From positions 1 to 38,079 of the forward strand of contig JAGBEJ010000014.1 of assembly GCA_017937025.1 (NCBI GenBank): a DNA stretch of 38,079 nucleotides, read 5' to 3'. The notes beneath the pieces are model-generated. The model saw only the letters and a program-made list of their open reading frames with translations. It ran no database searches and was not told where the DNA came from. This document shows, one piece after another, positions 7,562 through 15,508 of the stretch. This stretch comes from Paludibacteraceae bacterium. Its GTDB lineage: Bacteria > Bacteroidota > Bacteroidia > Bacteroidales > Paludibacteraceae. The stretch's first letter is position 1; every line of letters begins with the position of its first letter. The position numbers were made by a program, and so were the translations under genes.

Positions 7562-8647
7562 TTAGCGCACCTCTGCCTCGTAACTAACCTTCAAAATGCC
7601 GTTCTCCACTGTGGAAGAAAGGTTCTTCACCACAGGTGTGGAAGGAATCTTGCTGAAGCCGTCACCGCCACGGATGCCGATCTCCTTATCATCTGTGCCG
7701 AGCCACTCGTCCGGCTTTTGCAATTCAAAGGTGCGGGCTGGTGTATATGCCATATCAGTACCGTCAGAGAAGATTTCATTGTAAGCAACTTCAATACAGT
7801 CCTTTACAACAGCATTATCTGTTCGTATTCCTATTCCATAATAACCACCAACATGAGTTAGATTGTAGATACAATGGTCAAGAGTGCTGCCGATACTATT
7901 GTGGTAGATTGGATAATTGCTGTTGTTATAGCCAGCAGTTGAGACAAAGATGCAGTTGGTGTATCTGAACTGCGCGTTTGCATAATCCCTGTCATAGTAT
8001 CCACCCTGTATGCAATGATCGATAAGACCGGAACTTTCCGTAGAGAAGTCGTAAACACGGTTGTTTATGTAGGTATTGCTGATGAGCAGGTTCCTCGCTA
8101 TGATATTGCGATCTTCTCCGTAGAGGACATCAATGACTGAATTGTCAATGGTGATTTGGTCAATATCATGAGAAATCTGGATGTATGAACCGACCTTACA
8201 CTTACTAATGGACAAATTGGCAACAGCACGAAGGTTTCCATTCTTCAGCGTTCCCACTTCGAGTCGTGTCCATTCTCCACCCGTTATACACAAACCCTCA
8301 AAATGAACATTTGAAATGGTCACGTTTTCATCATCTGCACCGATGAATATCTGACCTGTTGTCTCCGTCTTTTCCGTGCCAGCCTCAGCATTTTCCTCGA
8401 ATCCTGCGCCATAAACACTGATAGACTTCTTGATATTGATGTCTCCAGTAAAGACACCCTGCGAGAGCGTAATCACATCTCCATCGTCTGCCGCTGCTGC
8501 CGCCGCTTGAAAAGCTGTGGAACCCTTGAAGACGGTAACGTCATCGCCATGCTGAAGCAATGCACACACGACTTCGTTCTGCGCCCAAGCCCCAATCGTG
8601 CAAGCCAAGGCGATTACTGATAATAGTAAGCGTTTTGTTTTCATCAT
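7562..8647 (-). CDS. Secreted right-handed beta-helix (pectate-lyase-like fold) protein
   Basis: A 361-residue protein with an N-terminal signal peptide (RLLLSVIALACTIGAWAQ). It begins with the arrangement seen in parallel beta-helix proteins: AFQAAAAAADDGDVITLSQG followed by VFTGDINIKKSISVYGAGF. Many short N/D-rich strands follow (NVTISNVHFEGL, NNRVYDFSTESSGLIDHCI, YTNCIFVSTAGY). The C-terminal region (IGIRGGDGFSKIPSTPVV, KVSYEAEVR) is a compact closing domain common in Bacteroidales secreted proteins. I see no convincing catalytic site, so binding or structural roles are as likely as polysaccharide cleavage. It is probably transcribed with the tandem-repeat gene downstream. A good promoter match lies at 8737-8767. 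Confidence 0.8.
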   Translation of the reverse strand: MMKTKRLLLSVIALACTIGAWAQNEVVCALLQHGDDVTVFKGSTAFQAAAAAADDGDVITLSQGVFTGDINIKKSISVYGAGFEENAEAGTEKTETTGQIFIGADDENVTISNVHFEGLCITGGEWTRLEVGTLKNGNLRAVANLSISKCKVGSYIQISHDIDQITIDNSVIDVLYGEDRNIIARNLLISNTYINNRVYDFSTESSGLIDHCIQGGYYDRDYANAQFRYTNCIFVSTAGYNNSNYPIYHNSIGSTLDHCIYNLTHVGGYYGIGIRTDNAVVKDCIEVAYNEIFSDGTDMAYTPARTFELQKPDEWLGTDDKEIGIRGGDGFSKIPSTPVVKNLSSTVENGILKVSYEAEVR

Positions 8648-8947
8648 TGTAGTTGTATTTAATATGGATTTTTATATCAGGAACAAACACTGCGGATTTG
8701 TCACATAAAAACACGCAACATCCTGCACAGATGTCACAAATATATGTAAAACAAACATTAACACCAACCACTCTTGCTATTTAAAGAATACTAATTCAGC
8801 AAAAGCCAGACTAAAACACGCCAGAACAACGTGAGACTGCCGAACTCACGCTACAACACAACAAGCATTATAAAACCAAAGTTTGCATTTTTTCAAAAAT
8901 AAATTCCTATTTTGCGAAACAATTCATTTTTATTCCTACAAAAAACT
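8648..8947. other. 300-bp divergent intergenic region
   Basis: This separates the minus-strand beta-helix operon from the plus-strand DUF5362 gene. It holds the minus promoter (8737-8767). It also holds a possible plus promoter with TTTG at 8882-8885 and an imperfect TATTTTG at 8908-8914. A small hairpin (CGTGAG 8830-8835 with CTCACG 8845-8850) has no T-run. No gene is seen. Confidence 0.6.
8737..8767 (-). promoter_or_regulatory. Promoter of the beta-helix/repeat operon
   Basis: On the minus strand there is TTG (complement of 8765-8767), 20 nt spacing, then TATATTTG (complement of 8737-8744). Both elements are at canonical Bacteroidetes spacing. The implied leader is about 80 nt. Confidence 0.65.
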
Positions 8948-9367
8948 ATGGAAAACTTAAGAATCACAGAAAACATCCAAAACAATTTGCTGACAGCGAC
9001 TAAGTGGCTGAAGTTCATGACCATACTTGGCACTGTCGGAGTCGCATTACTCTTCATCATCGGAATCGTGCTGCTCTTCATCCCGACCTACGACGGCGTG
9101 CCTGGCGCATTGTATGGCGTTATTTACATGCTGCTGACACTGCTCTACTTCTACCCGATAAAGAAAAGCTTCGACCTGATAAAGAACACTCGCGACGCTA
9201 TGGGCAACGCATCGCAGATGGGACTGGAGCAAGCGGCAGCCAATGTCAAATCCATACTGAAATACTTCGGCATACTCTCCATCGTCTGCCTGTCCATATA
9301 CGCCCTGATCTTCGTCATTTGCTTCATAATAGGATTTATATCAGGAATGGCGAGCGCTCTTGTGTAA
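8948..9367 (+). CDS. DUF5362-like integral membrane protein
   Basis: A 139-residue protein with about four hydrophobic segments: ILGTVGVALLFIIGIVLLFI, YGVIYMLLTLLYFYPI, YFGILSIVCLSIYALIFVI and CFIIGFISGMASALV. Between the second and third lies an amphipathic stretch (KKSFDLIKNTRDAMGNASQM). Topology and length resemble DUF5362 family members of Bacteroidetes, whose function is unknown. A longer frame opens at a TTG (8912), but that codon lies inside the probable -7 element, so the ATG at 8948 is chosen. The lipoprotein gene follows 25 nt downstream and may be cotranscribed. Confidence 0.72.
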   Translation: MENLRITENIQNNLLTATKWLKFMTILGTVGVALLFIIGIVLLFIPTYDGVPGALYGVIYMLLTLLYFYPIKKSFDLIKNTRDAMGNASQMGLEQAAANVKSILKYFGILSIVCLSIYALIFVICFIIGFISGMASALV

Positions 9368-9392
9368 TGCCATAACAACAAACAATAAACGC

Positions 9393-10151
9393 ATGAAAAT
9401 GAAATTTCTAAAAACCTGCGGATATACATTCCTTGCGCTCTCCTTGTGCGCAGGATTCGCAAGCTGCGACAAGAATGACGACAACGAACCGTCAACACCT
9501 GTCGCCGACAACAGCAAAACAGTGACAATAAAAGACGGAACGCAAGTCAAGTTCGTTGACCTCGGACTTCCTTCCGGCACTCTGTGGGCAGAACGAAACG
9601 TAGGAGCAGCGACTCCCGAAGCCAACGGCAACTACTACGCCTGGGGCGAGATAGCGCCTAAAACAGAATACACCGAGGACAATTACGAGCACGTCACTAA
9701 GGAAAAGGACGAGAGCCTGTCTCTTTTGTGGGGATATGACGTTTACCGATACATCTACGCCAACTTGGGCGAGGACATATCCGGCACCCAGTACGACGCC
9801 GCCACAGCCAACTGGGGCGACGACTGCCAAATGCCAACCCAAGCGCAAGCCGAGGAACTTGCCAACGCCCAATACACTGTTTGGCAGAGAATCACTCAAA
9901 ATGGTAAAAACGGCTACCTTGTGAAGAGCAAGAAGAACAGCAATTCTATATTCATCCCTGTGGCTGGATACATCGCTGGCACAGATGTGGCTCTTGACGG
10001 CGAGCGCGGCTACAGCTGGTCATCATCGCTTTACGTTGACCCAAGCACCAACAGCGGCGCCATCTACCTATACTACAGCGAGATAGAAGGCAGCATAACG
10101 ACACGATACCAACGCAGCTACGGACTCACAGTGCGTCCGGTATCTAAATAA
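9393..10151 (+). CDS. FSMP-domain lipoprotein
   Basis: A 252-residue lipoprotein with a Fibrobacter-succinogenes-major-paralogous domain. The signal peptide ends at GFASC, giving lipidated Cys25. The following residues (CDKNDDNE) are acidic at the positions where Bacteroidetes surface lipoproteins carry an export signal, so surface exposure is plausible. Domain hallmarks: VDLGLPSGTLWAERNVGA, YYAWGE, ANWGDDCQMPTQAQAEEL, a serine-rich YSWSSSLY and the terminal YGLTVRPVSK. This C-type-lectin-like family is widespread in Bacteroidetes but of unknown role. The frame extends upstream to 9360, but the lipoprotein signal supports the ATG at 9393. A paralogue lies at 36698-37429 and a fragment at 36548-36655. 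Confidence 0.82.
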   Translation: MKMKFLKTCGYTFLALSLCAGFASCDKNDDNEPSTPVADNSKTVTIKDGTQVKFVDLGLPSGTLWAERNVGAATPEANGNYYAWGEIAPKTEYTEDNYEHVTKEKDESLSLLWGYDVYRYIYANLGEDISGTQYDAATANWGDDCQMPTQAQAEELANAQYTVWQRITQNGKNGYLVKSKKNSNSIFIPVAGYIAGTDVALDGERGYSWSSSLYVDPSTNSGAIYLYYSEIEGSITTRYQRSYGLTVRPVSK

Positions 10152-10174
10152 AAGCGAAGACTAAAAACAAAAAA

Positions 10175-10204
10175 AGCGGTTGGCAGATTTGCCAGCCGCT
10201 TTTT
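10175..10204. terminator. Bidirectional terminator between convergent genes
   Basis: AGCGGTTGGCA and TGCCAGCCGCT form an 11-bp stem (one G-U) around GATT, with A's before and T's after. It can serve the FSMP lipoprotein gene (plus) and the GNAT gene (minus). Confidence 0.88.
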
Positions 10205-10221
10205 GTTGCCATCTACACTCA

Positions 10222-10881
10222 TTATCTGTTACCATAAAGCATAACATAATGTTCTAACCGCCCTTTATAGAAAGACGAATCCATCAAGTTAAAGCCAAAA
10301 CTTTCATAGAGTTTTATATTGGCTGCCAGATTTGTTTCAAGACACAGACGGTATCCGCGCTCCTTAGCAAACGAAAGCAGCAGATTCATCAATTTTCTTC
10401 CATACCCTTGTCTCTGATATGCTTTTTTAGTTGTAAATATGTAGATGTACCATGTCTTGTCATCAAGATACGCTTTCCGCTTTTTCAACGCGTATTTTTC
10501 AAAAGAGTCCAGTCTGACTGTCGCCGGTTTGAAAAAAAGAGGTATCGAACTCATATCTGCCGCTTTAAGGTATTGAATCATGCCTGTTTTGGGAACTTCC
10601 GGCGGTTCAAACAGCAACACAGATTCGTAATTGTCTGTTGCTATGCCTAATGTCTTGCCCAATCTGCTCTTGAAATCAACTCTGAGCATGCGCGTATACG
10701 TCTTCGCGTCATACCCTCCATTAAACACATCAAGGAACAAGGGATAGCCGTTATAAGCATCCACAGACGTTTCAACATATTCATCCACATTCCTTTCATT
10801 AAGGAACAAGCCTTCCGAGTATCCGCTTTGCAAGCAATAATCGACAAACTCTTTGATGTATTTGTTTTTATTCCTTTTCAT
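10222..10881 (-). CDS. GNAT-family N-acetyltransferase
   Basis: A 219-residue soluble protein whose C-terminal half is a GNAT fold. The acetyl-CoA loop is TTKKAYQRQGYGRKLMNLLL (the Q/R-x-x-G-x-G/A pattern), followed by LETNLAANIKLYESFGF, the conserved C-terminal strand and helix. The N-terminal ~90 residues (YIKEFVDYCLQSGYSEGLFL...) are not assigned. The frame is open upstream to 10974, but a -7-like element lies at 10910-10917 inside that extension, so the ATG at 10881 is preferred. The substrate is unknown. It stands alone between terminators. Confidence 0.82.
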   Translation of the reverse strand: MKRNKNKYIKEFVDYCLQSGYSEGLFLNERNVDEYVETSVDAYNGYPLFLDVFNGGYDAKTYTRMLRVDFKSRLGKTLGIATDNYESVLLFEPPEVPKTGMIQYLKAADMSSIPLFFKPATVRLDSFEKYALKKRKAYLDDKTWYIYIFTTKKAYQRQGYGRKLMNLLLSFAKERGYRLCLETNLAANIKLYESFGFNLMDSSFYKGRLEHYVMLYGNR

Positions 10882-10909
10882 TTCATTCGCCTCCCAATTA
10901 ACATATCCA

Positions 10910-10917
10910 CAAATATA
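10910..10917 (-). promoter_or_regulatory. -7 element of the GNAT gene
   Basis: Minus-strand TATATTTG, 28 nt before the ATG at 10881. It supports the shorter start. Confidence 0.55.
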
Positions 10918-10971
10918 CAGCAGATCTGCGCCTAAACATCCACAACGCCTTATGCTATAAAGCATTAAAAG

Positions 10972-10997
10972 CAAGAAAGCCCGGATTTTCCCGGGCT
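10972..10997 (-). terminator. Terminator of the outer-membrane beta-barrel gene
   Basis: AGCCCGG (10978-10984) pairs with CCGGGCT (10991-10997). On the minus strand it is followed by TTTCTTGC, 26 nt after the stop of the upstream gene. Confidence 0.75.
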
Positions 10998-11022
10998 CTC
11001 CTGTATAGCTTAAATCTGAAGT

Positions 11023-11805
11023 TTAGAACAGAACTCCTATCGCGAGTTCAAGGATATGAGGGAGGAAAGTAACGTTCTCCGAGTAAGTCTTGTCCTCTTT
11101 GTCCTGCAGGTTCAATGTGGCAGAAGGGTTGAACATGCCATCGTTGTAGAAATACATGTTAGACATGCTGCCTTTGTATCTCACCTTTCCAGTCAGCACA
11201 ACAGCATCGAGATCATACTCCGCACCGAGAGCGAGGCCGTATGTTCCGCGCAGACGCATTGGACTGTAGCTGTATGTCTTACGGCTGTAGTCGTCCAATG
11301 GGTAATCATTGGCGCCGTTGTAATCCTTCATAGAGGCGTTGCCGTGCACTGTGACAGCAAGGCCCAGGTTCAGGTGGGCAGCGAAACGCCAGTTGCCGAA
11401 CGAGCCTGTACGCAGACGGACTCCGACAGGAATCTCGAACTCGCCGAAGTTGTACTTCAGACGCTCCTTGTTTGGACCTGTTACTAATTGAGCCGCAGCG
11501 TTCGCATTGCCTTTTGCCGCAGCCGCAGCAAGATTACCTTCAAGGAATCCGCCGTAGCTGTTGTAGTTAAGACCAGTGAATACAGAATACTTGTTCTCAT
11601 CGCCATAGTTGAAGTAAACGACCAGTCCGCCGTTGAACTTCATCTTAGCGCCGTCCTCCTCTATCTCGGGGTGGTCGGACATCGTAAGCCATGTCACAGC
11701 AGGAGCGACCTCGAGTCCGAAAGTGACCTTGCCTTCCTCGGCAGACACCTTGCCAGCCGACAGCGCCATAGCCGCCATAGCTAAATAAATAATGCTCTTT
11801 TTCAT
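11023..11805 (-). CDS. Outer-membrane beta-barrel protein (PorT-like)
   Basis: A 260-residue protein with a signal peptide (SIIYLAMAAMALSAGKVSA) followed by alternating amphipathic strands rich in Tyr, Gly and Asn (FNGGLVVYFNYGDE, YSVFTGLNYNSYGGF, GTYGLALGAEYDL). It ends in the aromatic LAIGVLF typical of Bam substrates. Length and layout match the small outer-membrane beta-barrel (OMP_b-brl) families of Bacteroidetes. An Ala-rich insertion (EGNLAAAAAKGNANAAAQL) probably forms a surface or periplasmic loop. The ligand or role is unknown. It has its own promoter (-7 at 11851-11858) and terminator. Confidence 0.8.
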   Translation of the reverse strand: MKKSIIYLAMAAMALSAGKVSAEEGKVTFGLEVAPAVTWLTMSDHPEIEEDGAKMKFNGGLVVYFNYGDENKYSVFTGLNYNSYGGFLEGNLAAAAAKGNANAAAQLVTGPNKERLKYNFGEFEIPVGVRLRTGSFGNWRFAAHLNLGLAVTVHGNASMKDYNGANDYPLDDYSRKTYSYSPMRLRGTYGLALGAEYDLDAVVLTGKVRYKGSMSNMYFYNDGMFNPSATLNLQDKEDKTYSENVTFLPHILELAIGVLF

Positions 11806-11850
11806 TTTGCTTTTTATGTGATTACTAATTGATTATCTGAAAAACGATTG

Positions 11851-11858
11851 CAAAGATA
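11851..11858 (-). promoter_or_regulatory. -7 element of the beta-barrel gene
   Basis: Minus-strand TATCTTTG. A TTTG is 17 nt upstream (complement of 11876-11879), slightly closer than the usual 19-21 nt. Confidence 0.55.
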
Positions 11859-11964
11859 AAATAAAAAGTTCATGGCAAATTAAACAAACGTACATAAAGC
11901 TAAAACGGAATGCTTAATACGAAATAATTATGGCGAAAAGCAAAGAACAAGAAACAAAAATTCT

Positions 11965-11972
11965 TATCTTTG
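11965..11972 (+). promoter_or_regulatory. -7 element of bamD
   Basis: TATCTTTG, a perfect TAnnTTTG, ends 31 nt before the bamD ATG. With the minus-strand element at 11851 it makes a divergent promoter region. Confidence 0.6.
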
Positions 11973-12003
11973 CAAGCTAACTTTGTAAAGCAGACTACAA
12001 CAA

Positions 12004-12837
12004 ATGTCATTCAAGCTCGCTAAGAAAACCGCATTGGCAATGTTCACAGCCACGCTCACCGCGCTGGTTCTCGGTTCATGCAGCCAGTACGACAAACTGC
12101 TGAAAAGCAACGACAACGAGCTGAAATACAAAGAAGCGAAGAAATACTACGAGGATAGGCGCTACATGAAGGCATACACACTGCTGGAGAACGTGGCGAA
12201 TTACTACAAAGGGACTGAGGAAAGCGACGAGGTGCTGTTCCTGATTGCGGAGTCGTACAGGCACAACAGCGACTACATAATAGCCAACAACTACTACAAC
12301 ACTTATGTGAAGAGCTTCCCTACAGGAAACCACGTGGAGGAATGCTGGTTTCTGGCTGGAAAATCGCTGTACGAACTGTCGCCCGACGCAAGATTGGACC
12401 AGACGGAGACGGTGAACGCACTGTCGGCGCTGGAGGAATACACGCAGCTGTTTCCTAACGGACAGTTCACCGAGGAAGCCAACAAACTGATTTCCGAGAT
12501 GAGAGACAAGCTGGCGACCAAGGCTTATCTGAGCGCAAAGCTCTACTACAACCTTGGCAACTACCTCGGCAACAACTACTTGTCAGCCGTAGTGACAGCG
12601 CAGAACGCACTGAAGGACTACCCTGAGACAAAACTGAGAGAGGACCTCTCGTTTCTGATACTCAAGGCGAAATACGAGCAGGCAAAGAAGAGCGTGCAGA
12701 GCAAGAAGACACAGAGATACATTGAGACCGTTGACGAATACTACAACTTCAAGAGCGAGTACCCCAACGGCAAATACATAAAAGAGGCGAACAAGATATA
12801 CGACAACTCTAAGGAGTACGCCAAAGCGGACGAATAA
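12004..12837 (+). CDS. bamD: BamD, outer-membrane protein assembly lipoprotein
   Basis: A TPR-containing lipoprotein that works with BamA to insert beta-barrels into the outer membrane. The 277-residue protein has a lipobox LVLGSC, giving lipidated Cys26. TPR-like helices follow: YKEAKKYYEDRRYMKAYTLL, SDEVLFLIAESY, DYIIANNYYNTYVKSFP (the Y-x-x-F/Y-x-x-P TPR signature of BamD/YfiO), ALEEYTQLFPNGQF and YNFKSEYPNGKYIKEANKIY. Length fits the family. In Bacteroidales it commonly precedes the omega-like RNA polymerase subunit and coaBC, as here (gap of 40 nt to the next gene). Confidence 0.93.
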   Translation: MSFKLAKKTALAMFTATLTALVLGSCSQYDKLLKSNDNELKYKEAKKYYEDRRYMKAYTLLENVANYYKGTEESDEVLFLIAESYRHNSDYIIANNYYNTYVKSFPTGNHVEECWFLAGKSLYELSPDARLDQTETVNALSALEEYTQLFPNGQFTEEANKLISEMRDKLATKAYLSAKLYYNLGNYLGNNYLSAVVTAQNALKDYPETKLREDLSFLILKAKYEQAKKSVQSKKTQRYIETVDEYYNFKSEYPNGKYIKEANKIYDNSKEYAKADE

Positions 12838-12877
12838 AAACAGAACAACAAAATAAAATTCAAAATAACACAAAAAC

Positions 12878-13213
12878 ATGGATTTCAAGAAAACAAACGC
12901 ACCTGTAACCACAGTCACAAGAGACGTAAACTCAATGCTCAAGGACGACATGAACGTTTACGAGATGGTCAATGTTCTTGGAAAGAGAGCTAACCAGATA
13001 AGCATAGAGCTCAAGAACGAACTGGAGAAGAAACTGCAAGAGTTCGCTTCTTACACAGACAATCTTGAAGAGGTGTTTGAGAACAGAGAGCAGATCGAGA
13101 TCTCACGCTACTACGAGAAGCTGCCTAAGCCAACTCTGATCGCTACTCAGGAATACATCGACGGAAAGCTGTATATCCGCGACACTGCGTCTAACGCAAA
13201 GCTGAAGAAATAA
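12878..13213 (+). CDS. rpoZ: RNA polymerase omega (RpoZ/Rpb6-like) subunit
   Basis: A 111-residue soluble protein found between bamD and coaBC in Bacteroidetes and assigned to the omega/Rpb6 family. The part resembling omega is VYEMVNVLGKRANQISIELK then NELEKKLQEF, i.e. the Y-x-x-V-x-x-x-x-x-R-A-x-Q-I core, preceded by TRDVNSML. Omega assists RNA polymerase assembly. The C-terminal extension (EEVFENREQIEISRYYEKLP, KPTLIATQEYIDGKL) is typical of the Bacteroidetes version. The assignment relies on that core and on synteny. Confidence 0.82.
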   Translation: MDFKKTNAPVTTVTRDVNSMLKDDMNVYEMVNVLGKRANQISIELKNELEKKLQEFASYTDNLEEVFENREQIEISRYYEKLPKPTLIATQEYIDGKLYIRDTASNAKLKK

Positions 13214-13332
13214 GACAACGTTTCGCCACTGGCGGCAACAGCCAGCGAAACAAACAAAAAATATAAGGACAAGTTAAAGGTTGGGGAGAACGAGAACCAA
13301 ACATTAAGCTTGTCCTTTAATTATATATAACG
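13214..13332 (+). promoter_or_regulatory. Structured intercistronic region before coaBC
   Basis: Two hairpins are predicted by eye. The first (13220-13251) pairs GTTTCG with CGAAAC and CTGGC with GCCAG, with a 3-nt bulge. The second is larger: AAGGACAAG (13265-13273) pairs with CTTGTCCTT (13309-13317), extended inside by TTAA/TTAA and GGTT/AACC. It ends 15 nt before the coaBC ATG. The downstream sequence (TTTAATTATAT) is only a weak terminator tail, so an attenuator, RNA processing site or translational control element are all possible. Confidence 0.5.
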
Positions 13333-14544
13333 ATGTCAAGACTTGAAGGAAAGCACATTCTGCTTGGAATAACAGGCAGCATCGCGGCATACAAGAGCGC
13401 GCAGATAGCCAGGCTGCTGGTGAAGGAAGGCGCCGAGGTGAAAGTGGTGATGACAGAGCTCGCAAAGCAGTTCATCACTCCGCTGACAATGGCGACACTC
13501 ACCAAGAACCCTATTCTCATAGACTTCTTCGACCCCACCAACGGCAGCTGGAACTCGCACGTCAGCCTCGGAATATGGGCGGACGCCTACCTCATAGCGC
13601 CAGCCACAGCCAACACCATAGGCAAAATGGCAAACGGCATAGCCGACAATCTTCTGATGACATCGTACCTCTCCGCCAAATGCCCTGTAGCCATCGCTCC
13701 CGCCATGGACCTGGACATGTATAAGCACAGAACAACACAGAGCAACCTGAAACAGCTGAAGGAAGACGGAGTGATGATAATAGAGCCAGAGAGCGGGGAA
13801 CTCGCCAGCGGACTTGTGGGCAAAGGCAGAATGGAAGAGCCGGAAGTGATAGTCGAGGAAATGGTGAAAATGCTCCAAGGCAAGCAGACAAGAGACCTGG
13901 AGAACAAGAAAGTGATGATAACGGCTGGTCCGACTGTCGAGAAAATCGACCCTGTGAGATACATAAGCAACTTCTCAAGCGGAAAGATGGGCTACGCCAT
14001 AGCGGAGGAATGCGCAAGAAGAGGCGCGACCGTGGAGCTGATAAGCGGTCCAGTGAGCATAACCACAACGGAAAAGAACATCAGAGTGACTCATGTGGTA
14101 TCAGCCGACGAAATGTGGGCAGAAGCAAAAGCCAAGTTCGCCGACTGCGACTACGCCATACTCGCTGCCGCAGTAGCCGACTACAAGCCTAAGAACACCG
14201 CTAAGGAGAAGATAAAGAAGCAGCACGACAGCCAAGGCATGACACTGGAACTCATTGAGAACCACGACATTGCTGCCGAGCTTGGCAAAGAGAAAAAGAA
14301 CGGACAGAAACTCATAGGATTCGCTCTGGAAACCGAAAACGAAAGCATTAACGCGGAAAAGAAACTCAAAGCCAAGAACTTCGACTTCATCGTGCTGAAC
14401 TCGCTGAAAGACAAGAACGCCGGTTTCAAGCACGACACCAATAAAGTGACAATAATAAAGCAGAACGGAGAAAAGAAGGAGTTCGGACTGAAGACAAAGA
14501 AAGATGTAGCCACAGACATAGTGAACGAGCTGACACGCAATTAA
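13333..14544 (+). CDS. coaBC: CoaBC, phosphopantothenoylcysteine synthetase/decarboxylase
   Basis: A bifunctional coenzyme A biosynthesis enzyme: CoaB joins 4'-phosphopantothenate and cysteine using CTP, and CoaC decarboxylates the product with FMN. At 403 residues it has standard length. The CoaC half shows GITGSIAAYKSAQIARLL, the His in SWNSHVSLGIWADAYLIAPA, and the flap/active-site region SAKCPVAIAPAMDLDMYKH. The CoaB half shows VMITAGPTVEKIDPVRYISN then FSSGKMGYAIA, and AAAVADYKP. The ATG at 13333 follows a long hairpin. Arginine codons are nearly all AGA/AGG. Confidence 0.96.
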   Translation: MSRLEGKHILLGITGSIAAYKSAQIARLLVKEGAEVKVVMTELAKQFITPLTMATLTKNPILIDFFDPTNGSWNSHVSLGIWADAYLIAPATANTIGKMANGIADNLLMTSYLSAKCPVAIAPAMDLDMYKHRTTQSNLKQLKEDGVMIIEPESGELASGLVGKGRMEEPEVIVEEMVKMLQGKQTRDLENKKVMITAGPTVEKIDPVRYISNFSSGKMGYAIAEECARRGATVELISGPVSITTTEKNIRVTHVVSADEMWAEAKAKFADCDYAILAAAVADYKPKNTAKEKIKKQHDSQGMTLELIENHDIAAELGKEKKNGQKLIGFALETENESINAEKKLKAKNFDFIVLNSLKDKNAGFKHDTNKVTIIKQNGEKKEFGLKTKKDVATDIVNELTRN

Positions 14545-14575
14545 CCCACACACAGCACTTAAGCATAACCACCGA

Positions 14576-15496
14576 ATGAAAGTCAAAAGACAAATAGCAA
14601 AGATTATAGCAACGGCAATAGCCTGCACAACGGTGTGCCTATGCGCTGCAGGACAGGAACTTAACTGCAAAGTGACTGTAAACAGCGACAAAGTGCCAGG
14701 CTCGAACAAAAAAGTCTATGCGACGATGGAGAAAGCGATAAGCGACTTCATGAACCAGAACAAATGGAGCGACTACAAGTTCAAGCCCGAGGAGAAGATA
14801 GACTGCAGCATGCTCATCACCATAAATGAGGTCGGCGCCGACGAAAAAAGCTACAGCGCAAGCCTGCAGGTGCAGTCCAGAAGACCGATTTACAATTCCG
14901 CATACTACTCCCCCGTCATTAACATGCAAGACGAAAAGTTCAGTTTCGAGTACATAGAAATGCAGTCACTGGACTATAACGAGTCGCAGTTCAACGACGA
15001 CCTGACAAGCATGCTCGCCTACTACGCCCATCTGATAATAGGCTATGACTTAGACACATACTCCGAATTAGGCGGCACAGAACATTTCCGGAAAATGGAA
15101 GCGATCGTGAACCAGGCGCAGGGAAAAGGCAACAAAGGCTGGAAGGCGTTCGACGACATGAGAAACAGATACGCCCTCGCAAACAACCTGAACGACGAGA
15201 ACCTGAAAGACTTCAGAAGATGCCTGTACCAGTACCACAGACTCGGACTCGACCTGATGTCGGAAAGCGCCGAGAAAGGACTCATAAACATAACCGAAGG
15301 ACTGAAAAACGTGGAGAAGAGCAACAAGATGCGCTCGTCGTGTGTCGCCATAACAACATGGATTGAAACCAAAAGAGACGAAGTGATAAACATATTCTCA
15401 AAAGCGAACTCAGAACAGAAAAAGACGGCATACACGATAATGACAACTCTCGACCCCTCGCAAAGCGACAAGTTCGAGGAGATTCTTAAACCATAA
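14576..15496 (+). CDS. DUF4835 family protein (possible T9SS PorD-like)
   Basis: A 306-residue exported protein with a signal peptide (IIATAIACTTVCLCAAG). The mature part has the DUF4835 layout: an N-terminal beta-rich half starting ELNCKVTVNSDKV with VYATMEKAISDFMNQNKWSD, a YYSPVINMQDEKFSFEYIEM segment, DLTSMLAYYAHLIIGYDLDT and a helical C-terminus. The family sits between coaBC and recN across Bacteroidetes. DUF4835 proteins have been linked to the type IX secretion system under the name PorD; I recall this association but cannot check it here, so it is stated as likely. The gene starts 31 nt after coaBC and ends 12 nt before recN, so they are probably one transcript. Confidence 0.85.
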   Translation: MKVKRQIAKIIATAIACTTVCLCAAGQELNCKVTVNSDKVPGSNKKVYATMEKAISDFMNQNKWSDYKFKPEEKIDCSMLITINEVGADEKSYSASLQVQSRRPIYNSAYYSPVINMQDEKFSFEYIEMQSLDYNESQFNDDLTSMLAYYAHLIIGYDLDTYSELGGTEHFRKMEAIVNQAQGKGNKGWKAFDDMRNRYALANNLNDENLKDFRRCLYQYHRLGLDLMSESAEKGLINITEGLKNVEKSNKMRSSCVAITTWIETKRDEVINIFSKANSEQKKTAYTIMTTLDPSQSDKFEEILKP

Positions 15497-15508
15497 AGAA
15501 GAAAGAGA

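Noticed and set aside
8830-8850. Small hairpin as a terminator
   Set aside because: It has a 6-bp stem with no T-run on either side and no gene ending next to it.
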